A stretch of DNA of 64,000 nt from Enoplosus armatus. Lineage: Eukaryota > Chordata > Actinopteri > Centrarchiformes > Enoplosidae. Position numbers and translations under genes: made by a program. The notes under the pieces were generated by a model. It did not search any database and had not been told where the DNA came from. It was given only the letters and a program-made list of their open reading frames with translations. Below are positions 1 through 13,224 of the stretch, piece by piece (positions within the stretch are counted from its first letter, which is position 1; every line of letters begins with the position of its first letter). The stretch lies in assembly GCF_043641665.1 (NCBI RefSeq), contig NC_092184.1, positions 1,059,001 through 1,123,000 of the forward strand, written 5' to 3'.

Positions 1-1779
1 TCTCACCATCACATCCCCCCCCCCGGGTTTGGCAAGAGGAGAGGGGACGGTATCTGCATGGTAACTAACTGATGAAATGATCATAATCAACGGCGCGGTT
101 TGACTTGTCATGTCGTTTTTTTGCACCCGGACAGCCATGACTCACCGCTGATCAGCAGCTCGTTTCTGTGCATCAGTATTCATGTGGCGCTTTGCGGTGA
201 GCGTTTCTGGCTGAATGTGGGGCATGTAGAGGGGCGGGATATGAGGCTGATCCACGTTTTTTTTTTTATCTGACGGCGCCATCCTTCAGTCGGTCCCTGC
301 GGGAGACCCAGAGGCACCTCTGGTGGGCCTCGCCTCGCCTTGCGAGCAATGCATTTGCCGGGTGTGCAGAACAAGCCCCCCTCTCTGGGCGAGTGTGGGA
401 GCGGGCCCGATGATGGTGGTTCAGATGATCTGGGAGAGGCACGACAGCGCGGGAGTTGACCTGTCTGCTTCGGAAACACTGACGCACTGTCCGATGTGGT
501 TCTCCCTCTCGGAACCACCCAGTCCATCGGGGGCAGGACGCGCTGGCGCACCCCTGGCCAGGCTGCCTCTTGTATGCTTTTCCGCTTCCACTACTCATGC
601 TGGCCGAGGAGGATTTGGTTTCCTGTCCCTCTCGATCCCCTCTCTTCCCTCCACGCTGGACCTCCTTGTCATGGTGAAAGTGTCTTCACATCTCTTTTGG
701 TAAGTTTGCCAAAGGAATTCACAAGGGAATCCAGTCCCAGGCGCAAATGCGGCTTTAGAAATCTGAGGATGCTGTGAATGTGATGTTGTGAATCTACACA
801 GGCTTTTACGTATCTGGTCCCTGGTGTTCTCGATTCACTCTCAGAAAGTAAATAAGTGTACTTTCCAAAATGCTGTATTTATTACCCGTCACCGCCCCCC
901 CCCCCCCCCCGGAAAATGAATCCTCTCAGGAATGGAGCTTATGTTGCGTGGAGAAGCGTAAAATCCTAAATTAAGTCAAGTCCTCGTATTTCTCACACAC
1001 AGCCGAGGCAGAGAGGAGAGGTGGATGCAAAACATCAGAAACAAGGCTCGTACAGCAAAAGAAAGGCAAGAACAAACATTCTTAGAGGGGCGGCCACTAC
1101 CAACTGAAAAGCCGTTGACACTTCCCTCACCCTTCAGGTGCCCCCCGAAATGCAACATGGCAGACGAACCTGCCAGACCTTGCTGACAAAGCGGCCACTA
1201 AAGGACATCAATGTGACACGGAGGAGAAGAGTCACCGTTTCTGTTTGAAAGATTTGGCCCTTTATTTATCAAACATCTCAAGAGCAGGGCATCCAACCTA
1301 ACTGTCCCAAACAGATATATGAGATTTCGAGAATTAAGTCATCATTTTCCAAGAATAAAGGTGTACTTTTTAGAGAAAAAAACAAAGTGTTTCCTAACCT
1401 ACAGTTATTCTGACTTGTGAAATAACAGTGCGACGTCGCCTCTGCTTCCCCCCTCACTCGCAGGCACCTTCGTCCTCTGTCTGGGGACTGTCTTAGTCCC
1501 GGATGCTTCCCGCCGAGAGGCGCAGGGAAGCGGCTGTGAGCTGCACTTTATCGGGAAGAGAAGGAGTGAGGAGAGGTACGAGAGAAGGCGTCGAGTTAGT
1601 AACATGCGTCAGGGGGAAAATAATTGTACAGATGGAGGGGGAGAGGAGCTCGGTTCATCAAAGAAAGTCTGGCAACCAAGATCTTTGCAATACACTCTTC
1701 GCAGCAGATATAAATGCAGCTTTGCAGCAAACCTACCCCAATTATCTGAAACGCAGCTTAAGAGTTTCTCATTGACTAC

Positions 1780-1975
1780 CAATATGTCTTTGCTTTTCCT
1801 TTCCGTTACTAGATTTAATGAAAAATCTGTCAGGGATAGAGTCTTTCCTCATCGAGCTCCCCATCTTTGGGATAACCTCCCCATGCAAATTTGGGAATCA
1901 GGCGAGATTTCCAAATCTAGGCTCGACGCCTACCTACCCTTTTTTTCTTATGCTACGGCCCTTCCTAATTCCACT
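1780..1975 (+). mobile_element. Possible LINE ORF2 C-terminal fragment
   Basis: The plus frame reads RVFPHRAPHLWDNLPMQI, then SKSRLDAYLPFF. This resembles the widespread C-terminal signature of fish LINE reverse transcriptases (GxRAFxxxAPxLWNSLP, then a FKxxLKTxLF block). No RT core is present beside it and the frame is short, so it is a 5'-truncated remnant at best. Confidence 0.4.
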
Positions 1976-2764
1976 GATTGGTCATTTAACTTCTAGTTTG
2001 ACAGCTATTTACCTGAATTCTGTCACTGTTGCTGCATGAACCTTTTCTTAATTGTCCTGACCTCAGTCCTGTTGTTATGTTAACATTCTACCATTATGTC
2101 ATAACGGCCTATGTGGACAGATTTCTATGTAAAGGACTCTGGGGGCTTTTTTTTGTTTTTCCAAAGGAGGTGACGTTAGCCTCTCTTCAGCTCCATGTTC
2201 AGCTCGGTCCGCTATCGTAAACGAAAGACCGGGCACACGCCGAAACGCAGAGCCCAACACAAAGTTCACACAGCTTGCTTGCTTAAAATTACAAGCCAGC
2301 CAACATCGCAAAATTCTGTCTTGAGTGTCATCCAGACTCCCAGGGCTAACTTGGCTCGCCTCCCGTTTCCGAATCACTTTTATCAGCTCACGATGGAGCC
2401 GTGTCAGTAGCTAAGTTGCAGATAGCCGGCTAAAATTAGCTTGCTCGCTAACAATATGGCTAGCAAAACACTACCAGATGATAACTGACCCATGATACTA
2501 ACTGATGTACTACTTCCTCCGACTATACGAAAATGAAACCGAAATATCCCGGATACGGGGGCTGCCGTCTTGCGCTGGTGACGTCGTTTGGAGCCCGACC
2601 CAATCACGAGCGCACCGTAGTCAATCTCAGTTGTCAATCATGACGTCTCAACCCATTTTTATAGCATTAAATAATTAATTAAAACCAAACTTATCAACAA
2701 AAAAAAATGAACACCTAAATGACTACCTGAATTTACCTGTATTTGATGTGTACTTTAGATTGTT

Positions 2765-2910
2765 TTTAGTTTGGCCCACGTCCCATCCGCTGCAGGGTTT
2801 ATGATCTATACTGCGGCCAGCCACCGGGGGGGTGGGGCGATCGAGATAGTTTGGCTTCACTTTCGGGGAGCCGTCCTGTCGTCCATCTTTATATACAGTC
2901 TATGGTCGTG
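2765..2910 (+). repeat. Interspersed repeat common in percomorph fish
   Basis: It carries TGATCTATACTGCGGCCAGC near the start and ATCTTTATATACAGTCTATG at the end, a dispersed repeat I recognise from many percomorph genomic sequences. Its class is unknown to me. The adjoining 2470-2640, with CCAAT- and CRE-like motifs, may be part of the same composite repeat. Confidence 0.45.
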
Positions 2911-3109
2911 GGCAAAAGAGGAAGTAGAGTGATGTTATTATAGAGCCACAAAAGTCCATACAGGCAGGAGGTAGGTGTGGTTGCTGTTTCCTGCTTCCTA
3001 CCGACAGCCATTGTGGGTTTCTTTTAACCATGACAACCTTTGTCTCCTCAACTGTAAATCAAGTAGTTATTGGTCTGACCGTGATGGTGAAGGTTGTCAT
3101 ACTTGTGAC

Positions 3110-3200
3110 CGAGTAGTGACCAAAATCATGATCTTTCCCTAACCACCGGTTGTTTCTGTGCCTAAACCTGACCAAACCTTAACCATAGCGGTGTAAGATC
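3110..3200 (+). repeat. CCTAACC-rich dispersed fish repeat
   Basis: The motif TTTCCCTAACC, then GTGCCTAAACCTGACCAAAC, is a frequent fish intronic repeat. A second, shorter relative with CTTCCCCAACCTTAA lies at 46285-46310. No coding content. Confidence 0.35.
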
Positions 3201-6200
3201 AGAAGATTGGTCAGGTGTGTGGAGGGGTGGGGAAGGAGCCATATTTCAACAATTATCCGTCTCCTCCCCTTTCTGTGATGGCTGGCTCCACAGTAACATC
3301 CCCGTTAGCTCCAGTGTGGCTGCTATACAGCTTTAGACCTGTAAACTTTCGACATGGTCAGAAAACACATCCTATAAACTAGGAACTTTTTTTTTCAAGC
3401 ATAACCTGGCCCTTAGCATCATAGCTTCCACCACAGACACTGTGCAGCTTGTTTAAACTCTGCTGTAAGTATCCATGAAGTTAACTTTTTTTTTTTTTTG
3501 GCTCACCTGTGAATTTAAATGCATTTTCCCTGCAGACACCCCAAACCAGACGAGCTGTAAAAGGGAAGCTTTAACCACCAAGCCTCCACACCTCGGTCAC
3601 AGACTTCTAACTTTGCACACACACAAAAGGGAACTGCAAATCAAAGGCTTTTGCACTTTTGCTCGGAGCAACCCCGTCACCTTTTGCCAACACGCATTTG
3701 CATCTATTGAAATGCAAATGTTCGGCGACCCAGACGGACTTTCACCCCGAGATCAATTTGTAATATGGTGTTAACGGGAACATTCTGTAGACTTTTGGAT
3801 ATTGCTCGTATAGCTTTTTATCTCAGAGAAGCAGACATGCCAAGTGGACACGTGCAGTCGACTACTCCCTCAAACTAGCAAAACACTCCCGCAGGGCATT
3901 TCTTCAATAATGCAGCAGTGATGATTATCCCTCTCCACAATAACATTCCCATTAGCTCCATCTGTCTTCACCGTCTCTTGGCCAGGTATGTCTTTACGGC
4001 TGATTGAATCAGAAACTGGTTCAAGGAGACTCATGTGGCCTGCCATTCATAAAAATCACAGTAAAAGCACATTTCAAAATGCCGCAGCGCTTTTATTGTA
4101 CATTGTGTAACATTTTACATAATATTCATGCATTGACGTCAGCAGTGGTTCATTTGATGGGGCTGCTGAGTTGAACGGGTTGATTTCACTCACAACCCCC
4201 CCCCCCCCCCCTCCCCCGAATGATTAGCGCTCTCCACAGCAGAAGGAGGTCCTCCACAGTGTGTCATCATCTCAAGGGCCCATTCTCTAAAATGCCAGCG
4301 ATGTGTAGACCGGAGCACGGCTGCGAGAGCCACGTGACCGGCGCTGGGTCTCTCCCACTCCAGCGCCTGAAAACAACAATTTGGTTCAGTGCCACGGCAG
4401 CACATGGTGATATCTGCTGAGAGGAGACAAGACAGCAGATAACATCCACGCGCTGAACTTCAGAGACAAACACTGTACACCCACTGCACAGAGCACACGG
4501 GCGCGTATTCCAGTAAGTGTAATATCACCGAAATAAAGCAACTTTCTGAAACTCACTGCAATGTAAAAACACCGTGGACGCATTTCTACTCTTGCGTGGT
4601 ATATACCGTCATATCACCCAACCCCGTGCAGCATTAGGCCTCAAGCAGTACATTTTCCCTGAGTGAGCCAACATGGACTCGGAAAGGGAAACTAAGAAAA
4701 GAGATTTCATCAGTTGTCCTCGGAGAGCGCTTCATTCGCTCTCTCGGTTTAATGTCATTTCTCGTGAGACCCCCCGCCCAAACAGATCTGACGCCACAAC
4801 TCCTTCATGAAAATGAATATACAGTAGTTGTACAGCTTAACTAGGCTCCCTCCGAACGAAGGACAACTTCTGACCGTCAGAGTTTTCGTCCACGTTCCGG
4901 CTCTGAGATTGATCCATAAACAGCCAAAATATGGCTGTAGATGGCAGAGGTGCGCGCGCCGATGTCTCTCCTCCTTTGTCCTCCTTTCCCCTCCCCCATG
5001 TTCCCTCCACATTCATTCCCCTCTTCCTCTCCTCTTCCTCCTCCTCCTCTCCTTTCCTGTACTTGACTGTCACCATCAATCAGCAGCGAGCCATGTCATC
5101 CCGGAGTCGTCCCTGCCAGCTGAGGTGTTGCAGAATTGAAGGAGAGCCTCATCTCCCGAACAACTGGCCTCCATTTCAAGGAACTGGTCCCTTGATGGCT
5201 GATCCCAATAAAAGGGGGGGGGGGGCAGGGGCAGGTCTAATAAAGAATGTGTTAGTGAGGAAAATGAGGGATGGTAGGGAACAAAGGGATGGGAAGAGAT
5301 GGATGAGATGACGGAAGAGGGGAATGCAATGTCAGGTAATCAGGGTAAAAAGGGGAGCGGGGGATTTATAATCCTGTGCGAGGGGGTGTGGGAGAAGGAC
5401 ATGGTAGGTCACACAGACATTTATGGGCCGTAGGGGGCAGAATGTCCACAGTAAACCCTTACATGCCCTGGGTGCACACTTTCTGTGTGTTGTGTTGGAA
5501 AGCTCTGCCGCCGCCGCCGTAGCAGGCGCTACAACGTGCTCAAATCATGTTTGACTCTGGCACAAGGGTGGGCCTTTTGCTGGGTGACCATTGCATTGAT
5601 ATTGCCACCGATATAATGGCAATATAATAGCAAGCGCACCCTTTCAAAGAGCAATGAACTTGCATTGCAATGCATTGCCACTTTTCGTTGCCACTATTTT
5701 TAAACGAAGTCAACGTCACGAGTAGTTGCCGTCTCCTCAAAACGAGGGAGTGATGACGCCCCGTTTGGTAAGCGTAACTCCTCCACCCCAGCGCGTCTCT
5801 CCTCTCTCTCTTGCAACCACGCTATCTAACTTAAAATGGAGTGGACGGAGCGAACGCTCACTTCTGATTGGTTACCGCAAGATAGCTGTGGAAAAAATCC
5901 ATCTCTGTAATGTCAGAAATGACGGTGGAGTACCAAAGAAAGATGGCCAAAACATTCTGCCTTAAAAAAAAAAACCTTTATAGCATGGGCTGAAGCTAGG
6001 CATTAAAGTATATCAGGCGAAGCTAATTATATGGACTGACTGCATCATGGGAAGTAACACACTTGCCTAATTGTTGCTCCCCGATAAGCACTGTACCGCA
6101 ATACAGGAAGCAGTTCAATGACATCAGAAGGAGAGCCAAACAAAAAAGCTGGCAGAGCTGTAGGGACAGTTTGCTGCGGATTTGTTCAACCATCTCTAGG

Positions 6201-7619
6201 GGAACTAAGTGAGCTGGGATCTTCCCGCCTTTCAGGCTGTTGACTGAGGCGCTCGCGTTCCTTCACAAGGTCATGCATTAGATCTCCGACCATTCCGCAC
6301 AGGGTACCCTGCAGGGTCTTACTCAGGCCCTGCAGTTGTTTTTGTTGTTTCCTGGATTTCTGGCATTTCCTTGTCATATTCACCCATTTGTCTTTTTGAG
6401 CAGCGCTTTACAGATTGTGCGGCCTGATGAAGCTCGTGTTTAATGTGTTCCTGGACCCACCAGACCTGTCCTCGCGGTATGAGAAGTTATTGTTGGGCAA
6501 AGTGTCGTGCTTCGGTCAAGCGACGGCCAGAAGACATGGCATCAGGAAAGGCTGATACAGGCGGGCACGTCAGGATGACCACTGTGATCTGAGAGCTCCA
6601 TCACCAGAAACCCTTTTACCCCGATGGAGGACATGATCTAGACAGTTTACATACAAGTAATGGTTTTGCTACTTTGTGCATTATATATACCCAATTTATA
6701 TTCCCATTCCAGCTTCACCAAGATGAGATCCGATCCGATCACAAAGACGCATGTAATGCCAGGTGTGAACTGACGTGCTTGAAGCTGCCCACTTGTGATC
6801 GGATCACCCAAGACGCATGTTAATGCCCGGTGTAAACAGGGCGTAAGTGTTGTGTGGCCGTATGTCTGAATAATGGACTGAGATCAGTCTCAGCGTTATT
6901 TCTTGTGTCTGGTGCATGTGTCGTCTTCCTCTCCAGTCCTGTTTGTTTGTTAAAGTACGCAGAGAGGCTGACAGACACATCCCATCAACCTCTGCGGCTG
7001 ACACAAAGTCACCTACACACACACACACACACAATGTGAAGTACGCCAAGTTAAACAGACAGTGAAGTATTCCTCCAACTTAGAGAAATGAGATTCACTA
7101 ATGCTGTGTAAATGGACAATATCCAATATGAAAAGTAGTCCCCCTTCTGCTATCTATGTGTTACCGTTTTGCAAAAGCACAGTCGCTGCATCCTGGGCAT
7201 AGTGCCGCCCGAGACGATTGTGACTGGTTTAAAGAAATACAAACAAGCCAGAGCACCCCCCCCCCCGCCTATCCCAGAATGATAATGGTTGAGCCAGAAG
7301 TGTGGAGAAAGGTCTATAGAAAGACTATATCCCAAGCAGAGTTCAGTATAGCGCCACTGTGAGTTCAAATGGACTCTAACAGGGTGTTTTTTTTGCAGCA
7401 CTGTGATTAAAAACCTGGGCTGAAGTTTGGGCAGGGCCACTGGGAGGGGCCTGCAGCCCATCGTGGGCCACTATCAGCACTTTTCTCCTATCTTACTGCT
7501 GAGACAGGGCGAAGGCATGGAACTTAGCCGCTAAAAGATCAGCGATGAGTCGCCTCCTACAGACAGCAGAACATTTTGTCAGTGAGGAGAAGGATAGAGA
7601 GAGAGAGAGGTGCAGCAGG

Positions 7620-7800
7620 TCCAACGGTTACAAGGAGCTGAGGATGAGAATCCCAACCAGACTCGAGACGCGGACAGACAGCGCTAAATCAACAGGGACC
7701 ACTGGGTACTCATGGCGAGCATCCGAGTGGGACTCTCTTACAGGCTGGACTGTCAGAACATTTAACCGGAGTCTTCAAGTCACACGTGTCAGCACGTACA
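7620..7800 (+). repeat. Unclassified dispersed repeat, copy 1
   Basis: It is similar to 29450-29690 in the same orientation, with the shared blocks GCTAAATCAACAGGGACC, GAGTGGGACTCTCTTACA and CTTCAAGTCACACG. No protein family is recognised. A C20 run follows at 7852-7871. Confidence 0.45.
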
Positions 7801-8186
7801 ACAAATAAGTCAACACCTGAAGATCTCTGGTGGTATACCCTAAAGACAGGACCCCCCCCCCCCCCCCCCCCAAGAGGAAAACTGGAGTGGTGTATGACAT
7901 CATCACGACATCTCATGTGAGAGCTGTGGGCTTTCTGTGAACAAAACCGCTCAAAGAAATAGAAAGAACAAGATGGAGCCAATTCCATTGATTAAGGCTG
8001 TGAGAATGCGATTGAAAGCCTTAGAAAGACTATTTCTATTTTTAGCCACATTAGTAGCCATGGCTCGAGGGATGGCAAAGTTGGCCCGTCAGTCCAGCAA
8101 CTTTGGTCCAGACCGAAATATCAATCAACAACAACCACAGGATGGGCTGCGATATTCATGTTCCCCTCAGGATAAATCCCACTGAC

Positions 8187-8445
8187 TCTGGTGATCCCCC
8201 AACTTTTCATGTAGTGGCATCGTCGGTTAAAAAAAATGTCAATTTGTGCAATGCTTTGTATTTAGTGCTGACTAGCTAAATGCTCGCATGCTAACATGCT
8301 TAACTAACATAGTGAAGATAGTACGCATTGGTAAACATCAGCGTGATAGCACTGCCACTGCATGCATGTTAACATGCTGCTGTTAGCGTTTAGCTCAAAG
8401 CACGGCCGTGCCTTACGGAGCTGCCAGCAGGCCTGTTGGCTTAGG
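8187..8445 (+). repeat. Dispersed percomorph repeat with GCTAACATGCT motifs, copy A
   Basis: It begins GTGATCCCCCAACTTTTCAT and ends in a TTAGCGTTTAGCTCAAAGCA block. Similar modules recur, in reverse orientation, at 20690-21050 and 60040-60410, with a fragment at 24541-24605. Confidence 0.5.
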
Positions 8446-9716
8446 GTGCTTTCAGACCTAACCTTGGTTTGGTTTGATTCACGTGGGCTGGCTCTGAAAG
8501 CTGTCAATTTGATCGGCCTTTTCCAAGCGGACTTTGGTGCGGTTCTTTAGGAACAAGCAAAGCTCTGCCCCCTTCCGTCACTAGGCCTGTCCCACCCCTG
8601 CTTGACAATTAATATAATCAGTAATATTTTCCATAAACACAGTCTAGAAATTGCCAAAAGTATGCCTACTGAATGATAAAAAAAAAAAAAACCCACTAAA
8701 CAGGATTTTTGAAATCTTCATAATGCAATCTTGCTGAGCCAAGATTTCCTCTCTGTTTCCAGGGTAACACTTGTCTACCAGCTGTGTCAAGGTATGCAAT
8801 CAGCATCACAGTTGTGAGTTATCCTTGTCACATAAGGGGTGGTGCGCTTCACCGGTTTTTGACCGTCCTTCCTTTCCTTTCCAAGCCCATCACCCAGGAC
8901 AGCCAGTGCTGTGCTTTCAGACGTTAGATGACTCGAAGACAGCCAGACTAAGCTGAACCTGCATCATGACACAGGGTGTGAATGTGGGCCTGTTGCTAAA
9001 GGCGCAGGTGTGAGTTGTTAGGTGCAGGGATTGTTGTCACAGGCTAGATTTTTTTTTTTTTAATGTGAAGTGCAGAGTCCATGTGTGTTGTCAAGTGTCG
9101 GGCTCATTGTCAGGCACTGGGTTTATGTTTGCCGTCAGCTGCTGGGTCAGCCTTTGTTGCCTGGTGCTGTGTTTGCTGGTAATGATGTGGAAGCTACGCT
9201 GCTGCGAAACGATGGCAGCCTGCGCTCCTTCAGATAAGTAAATGTCGGGGGAATCCGCCAAATCACGTTACATTAGTGGAAGAGCGGAGCGGAAAGCAGA
9301 GCGAGTCTCAGAGGGAAGCAGAGGGAGGAGAGGAGACACCGGGGCTGCTGGCTCCACGCCAACCGACAAAAATGCACACACGCTCAGTGAACACGCGAGC
9401 ATGCACACGCATTCACTGCAAAAATGCACTCAAGAAACCTGTGGGGGCATTGGAGAGACAGCAGTCTTCACAAACACACACACACACACACACATACACA
9501 CTGTTAATAAACACTCGGGTTGCGTAATTCACTGCAATGAGGAGCTGTGGCAAACCCTAATGTAATAACTGCTTATAATGTCATAAAAAGTGTACCAAAA
9601 CATTAAGCCCTGTACTTCAGGGTGGTGCTGCGGCCGGTAAGAGTATGAAAAGATGGGGCTGATTATAAATAACGAACTGCTTTAGTTGTATGTCTACATG
9701 ACATGTCAGCTACTGA

Positions 9717-9740
9717 TACACTATATGGCCAAAAGTGAGT
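9717..9740 (+). repeat. Solo Tc1-like terminal inverted repeat fragment
   Basis: TACACTATATGGCCAAAAGT is the familiar end of a fish Tc1-type MITE family. No partner end or transposase is seen next to it. Confidence 0.5.
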
Positions 9741-9955
9741 TCACTAGCAAGGACCACGCCACAACAATATGTCTGAGACGGATGGAGGGGTGGAGATGGA
9801 AGAAGGATGCCGCCTGTTAGGCTGGTCTGGGAGGACGTAGCGAAGGCCGGGGAAACGGGTTCTGTCTCAGGTCTTCGGGTTTCCACCCAAGCTGATTACA
9901 GGTCCCTAAAAAAAGTCAGATGAAGTTGAGCATGGGCTTGACGGAGGTTGTTAAA

Positions 9956-11590
9956 ATTATTCCCAGTCTGGCAGCTGCGGACGCTGCGCCGATGTGAAAA
10001 GAATGGCTCGAATAGTGTTCTGACGATACGCCTGAAATGTGGAGGACTTTGTGAAAATGCTTCTGGAACCAGAATGGAGTAACACTCTTTCCTGTTTCAG
10101 TGAGAGAAGCGGGTGTTGTGGTGATGCCTGGGCGGCATACCTGGAGCTGATGTATTTTGTCAGTGGCTCATATGGGCTGAGATAGGAGTTGAGGCGGAAA
10201 ATGTAGATAGGGAAAGAAACTCCCAGCTGATCTGTTTCACTCCTTTGGAGTGTCAATATGAGAGAGTTGGAGTTTTTTAGTGTGCATGCAGTCTGTTACA
10301 GTAGTATAATTTCCCCCCGGGGATCAATAAAGTATTTCTGATTCTGATTCTGATGTGTGGATGATGATGTCAGATAGTCTGGGATGAAAGGAAGGATCAT
10401 CAAGAAAGCCAGCAATGAACATGGATTCTAGGGTTAAGTCAACCATAGGGGACTGAGAAGGTCAGCCTTTGATTAACATTGTAACGTGGGAATGGGAGGT
10501 AGAAGGACAACGGAGGCCGGTGACTAGTTTTAAGAAGAAGTTGATTCCTGCTACGTAAGTCTGGATGGTGGAGGACCAGATTTTTCGGATGGTGATAAAA
10601 TTGCAAATGGACATGACGTCCAGAGGGGGAAATGGCAGGTGGTATGTGGCGTGGTATGCCAATTCCAGCCAGTTAGGTAGGCTGAGAGAGTACTAGGAGC
10701 GAAGCTGTTCAGGATGGCCTTTTGAGAAGCGTTAGAGGAATTTCATGATGGTTAAAGACTCCCTCCATAGTAGCCACTGAAACCTATGGAAGGAGCTGCA
10801 TCTGTGTAACGTTGAATGCCCTCGGGGTGAGTGATGAAGTCATCGTAAAAAAGAAGGAAATGCCATTCCAAGAAGACAGGGAATGTTGCCACATAAGCAT
10901 TTCCAGTTCGTATGCATCATCCAAAACTACTCTATCGGTGGAGAGAGGGGGCGGCTGCAGCTTTAGTTAAAAGGCTGGACAGGAATGAGTTTGCTTGTGG
11001 GATTATGTGAATGGCATAATTGAGGGGGCCAAGGAGGGCTAGTAGCTGGCGTTTGGCGCATCTGTCTGCCAGGAGATAGTTCGACAGAAGCAGAGTGATG
11101 CGCTGTATTTTTGCTGAGGGCAGCAATGCCTCAAAGGGAATTGAGTCCAGGGTGATGTCTAAGAACTCTATGGATGTGCTAGGCCCCGAGGTTTTCTCTT
11201 CGGAAAGAGGGACGCCAAGGTCTGAGGAAGCTTTCGGGAGAGTAGTAGTAGGCCCGAGGTGAGGAGGGGAAGATGGTGAAGTGACGAAAAATCGTTGAGA
11301 AGATGGAGTATGTAAGGGAGCCTGTAGTTGTTAGTTAGGATCTGGCACAGGGCTTCTGAAAGAGAGTCGAAGATCTCGGGGCTGCCTCTTCAGCCGAAAG
11401 TAAGGTGCACGGAAAAATAACAGACTTCTTTCCAGCAAACCCCCGAAAAAAAACTGCCAGAAGTCTGGATGGATGGGCAAGACTTTGAATGCGCTGGTGA
11501 TGTGTGCTTTAGGAAGCCAAGCTCCACGGCCTGCCAAATGGATTAGGGTTATGGTGTGAAATATGGGCTAGGAATGACACTGTTGAAGGG
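9956..11590 (-). mobile_element. DIRS-type tyrosine-recombinase retrotransposon remnant (RT, RNase H region, YR)
   Basis: On the minus strand the order is a reverse transcriptase part (about 11540-11200; ITSAFKVLPIHPDFW), the post-RT region (about 11180-10930; LLALLGPLNYAIHIIPQ), then a tyrosine recombinase (about 10662-9960; YVAGINFFLKLVTG, FPIYIFRLNSYLSPYEPLTK, and a degenerate HSFHIGAAS motif). This order and these motifs are specific to the DIRS order, which integrates through a recombinase instead of a DDE integrase. The copy is dead: several frameshifts, the RT LLDD motif reads LLND, and the recombinase GHSFRIG arginine reads His. It is truncated at both ends with no terminal repeats seen. 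An L2 tail interrupts the recombinase at about 10258-10354. Confidence 0.85.
10258..10354 (+). mobile_element. 5'-truncated L2 LINE 3' tail inserted in the DIRS recombinase
   Basis: The segment ends GGGGATCAATAAAGTATTTC followed by TGATTC repeats, the 3' end shared by fish L2-type LINEs. DIRS coding similarity stops at one side (near LSDIIIH) and resumes on the other (SETDQLG), so this is an insertion. Confidence 0.7.
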
Positions 11591-11894
11591 TCCTCTTAAT
11601 GCTACAGGATACGAAGACATTTTAGCCAACATCAGGTACTGCACCAATGCCAACGCTGCAAAAATACTCAGTTACATGAGATTGTATTCAAAATATTGAT
11701 AAATTGAGTCAAAATGTACTTAAAGCTACTAAAATCTTTTGTTTGTATTACCAGTTTATCTTGTAGCGACGAACCCACCGAGAATGACCACCAACTCCAA
11801 AGTTCCCCCCTGAGCTCTACAGATCTTTTCAGCGTCTTTTAGCTCATTGTTTTGGTTTTCCAGCCCAAAGTTCTACTGTTTCGGTGTAGCCAAA

Positions 11895-12035
11895 TAGTGC
11901 GCTCGAGTAAAAGTACCGTTACTTTGTCAAAAAACAAGTACTCAAGTAGAAGTAAAAGTCACTACTACTTGTCAAAGTAACTACTTGAGTTAGAGTACTA
12001 AAGTATCTACTGAAAAAAGTAGCGAGTAACTTAAT
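11895..12035 (+). repeat. AGTAAAAGT-type interspersed DNA repeat
   Basis: Repeated AGTAC/AGTAAAAGT units run to AGCGAGTAACTTAATTCACG and then CCACTG. It resembles a widespread non-autonomous fish DNA transposon. Boundaries are approximate. Confidence 0.45.
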
Positions 12036-12689
12036 TCACGCCACTGGACATGACTGACATAATTTCAACCACAGATGGTCTTCCTTCCACAATGTGTATA
12101 CATATTATGTTATATTATACATATTATATAACTCAGCAAACCAGATATGCATGGACCATGTCTATTACGTCAAAACGTAAAAATAAAGAGTGTCAACATG
12201 TTACAGTGTCCTTACACTAAAAAGTTCAATGGATAACAGTCACAAGGACGCACACCACTAGCGCCAATATTTGCGTTACAGCAGAAAGCAGGAGTTGTAG
12301 TTTTGAAGCATGACATACTGTGTGTATGTAGTATAAAACGTATCAGCGTTAACATAAAAGACACACTCATTGCTCTCTGCCCGCTCAGTGTCAGCGCGGT
12401 TCTCCACTGACCTCGGACCAGCTCTCTGCACCACACCACAGGTACTTCTGGTCTCATCTGAACCTCCTGCTCTAGCTTTCAGCCACTGTGCTGCTCTGAA
12501 CAGAGTCATGTGGAGGCATTGGCTGCGGTAGGATTGAAGATGGGTATTGTTAAGATTTTAGCGGTACTGCTGCTCTTATCGATACTGCTTATCCAGTTGA
12601 GTTGTTGGGATAAAAAGTGCAACATAGCCTAAACAGATAGGAAATCTATTTTCTCAACATCTCCAGTACCGACAGCAGAGCCGATAATG

Positions 12690-13003
12690 CATGTTTAAGT
12701 ATCAAAGGTTCAAGTACTCATGGACTAGAACGGCTGCTTTCAGAATATTGTATTACTACACACACTAACTGATGCATTAACATAGTGTAATAGTAGAGTA
12801 TTCGTGTTGTGGCAGGTCAAGGTGAAGATCATTTTAATAAGTTCATATACTGTTATATATTATATATATATATATTATATTGTATAAGCTCATCATGTGT
12901 TGCATGTCAAATCTTAATCAGCAAAGTAGCTATGGCTGTACTAGTAATTACAGCTGTCAGACAAACGTTGAGTAAATGTACCTCGGTTCAGTTCCCAGCA
13001 GTG
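12690..13003 (+). repeat. Non-autonomous interspersed repeat ending in a CCAGCAGTG-like terminus
   Basis: Blocks such as AATAAGTTCATATACTGTTA and GTAGCTATGGCTGTACTAG, then GAGTAAATGTACCTCGG near the end, match a very common percomorph element whose ends read CAGTGGTGGAA and its complement. An AT microsatellite at 12846-12875 lies inside. A short relative of the opposite end is visible at 33740-33775 (GGGGTGGAAGTACTG). Confidence 0.5.
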
Positions 13004-13224
13004 GGCTCTATCACACCAACATAACTGACAGCATGTGCAGATGGGGAAACCAGCGAGGGATCACGTCTGAACAGCATGGTGCCAGTGTAGCTGTCAAAGC
13101 GCTTGCTTCCGACCGGGGTGCAGAGGAGGACAATGCCTGGGCCAGATTCTTCAGTATGTACTGCAGTGTTGGTGTTTTTCCTCTGGTAGCACGGCAACAC
13201 TTTGGTATAGAGCAATAACCCTTA

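Noticed and set aside
2404..2637. Promoter-like segment with CCAAT and CRE motifs and a 77-codon frame
   Set aside because: It adjoins a known percomorph repeat and is better explained as part of a composite repeat; no gene can be attached.
6186..6560. Charged minus-strand frame (KCQKSRKQQKQL...) with adjoining open pieces
   Set aside because: Possibly a transposon or decayed exon, but no family could be recognised.
9242..9565. Plus-strand ORFs with runs of THTH
   Set aside because: They translate a CA microsatellite and lack any domain.
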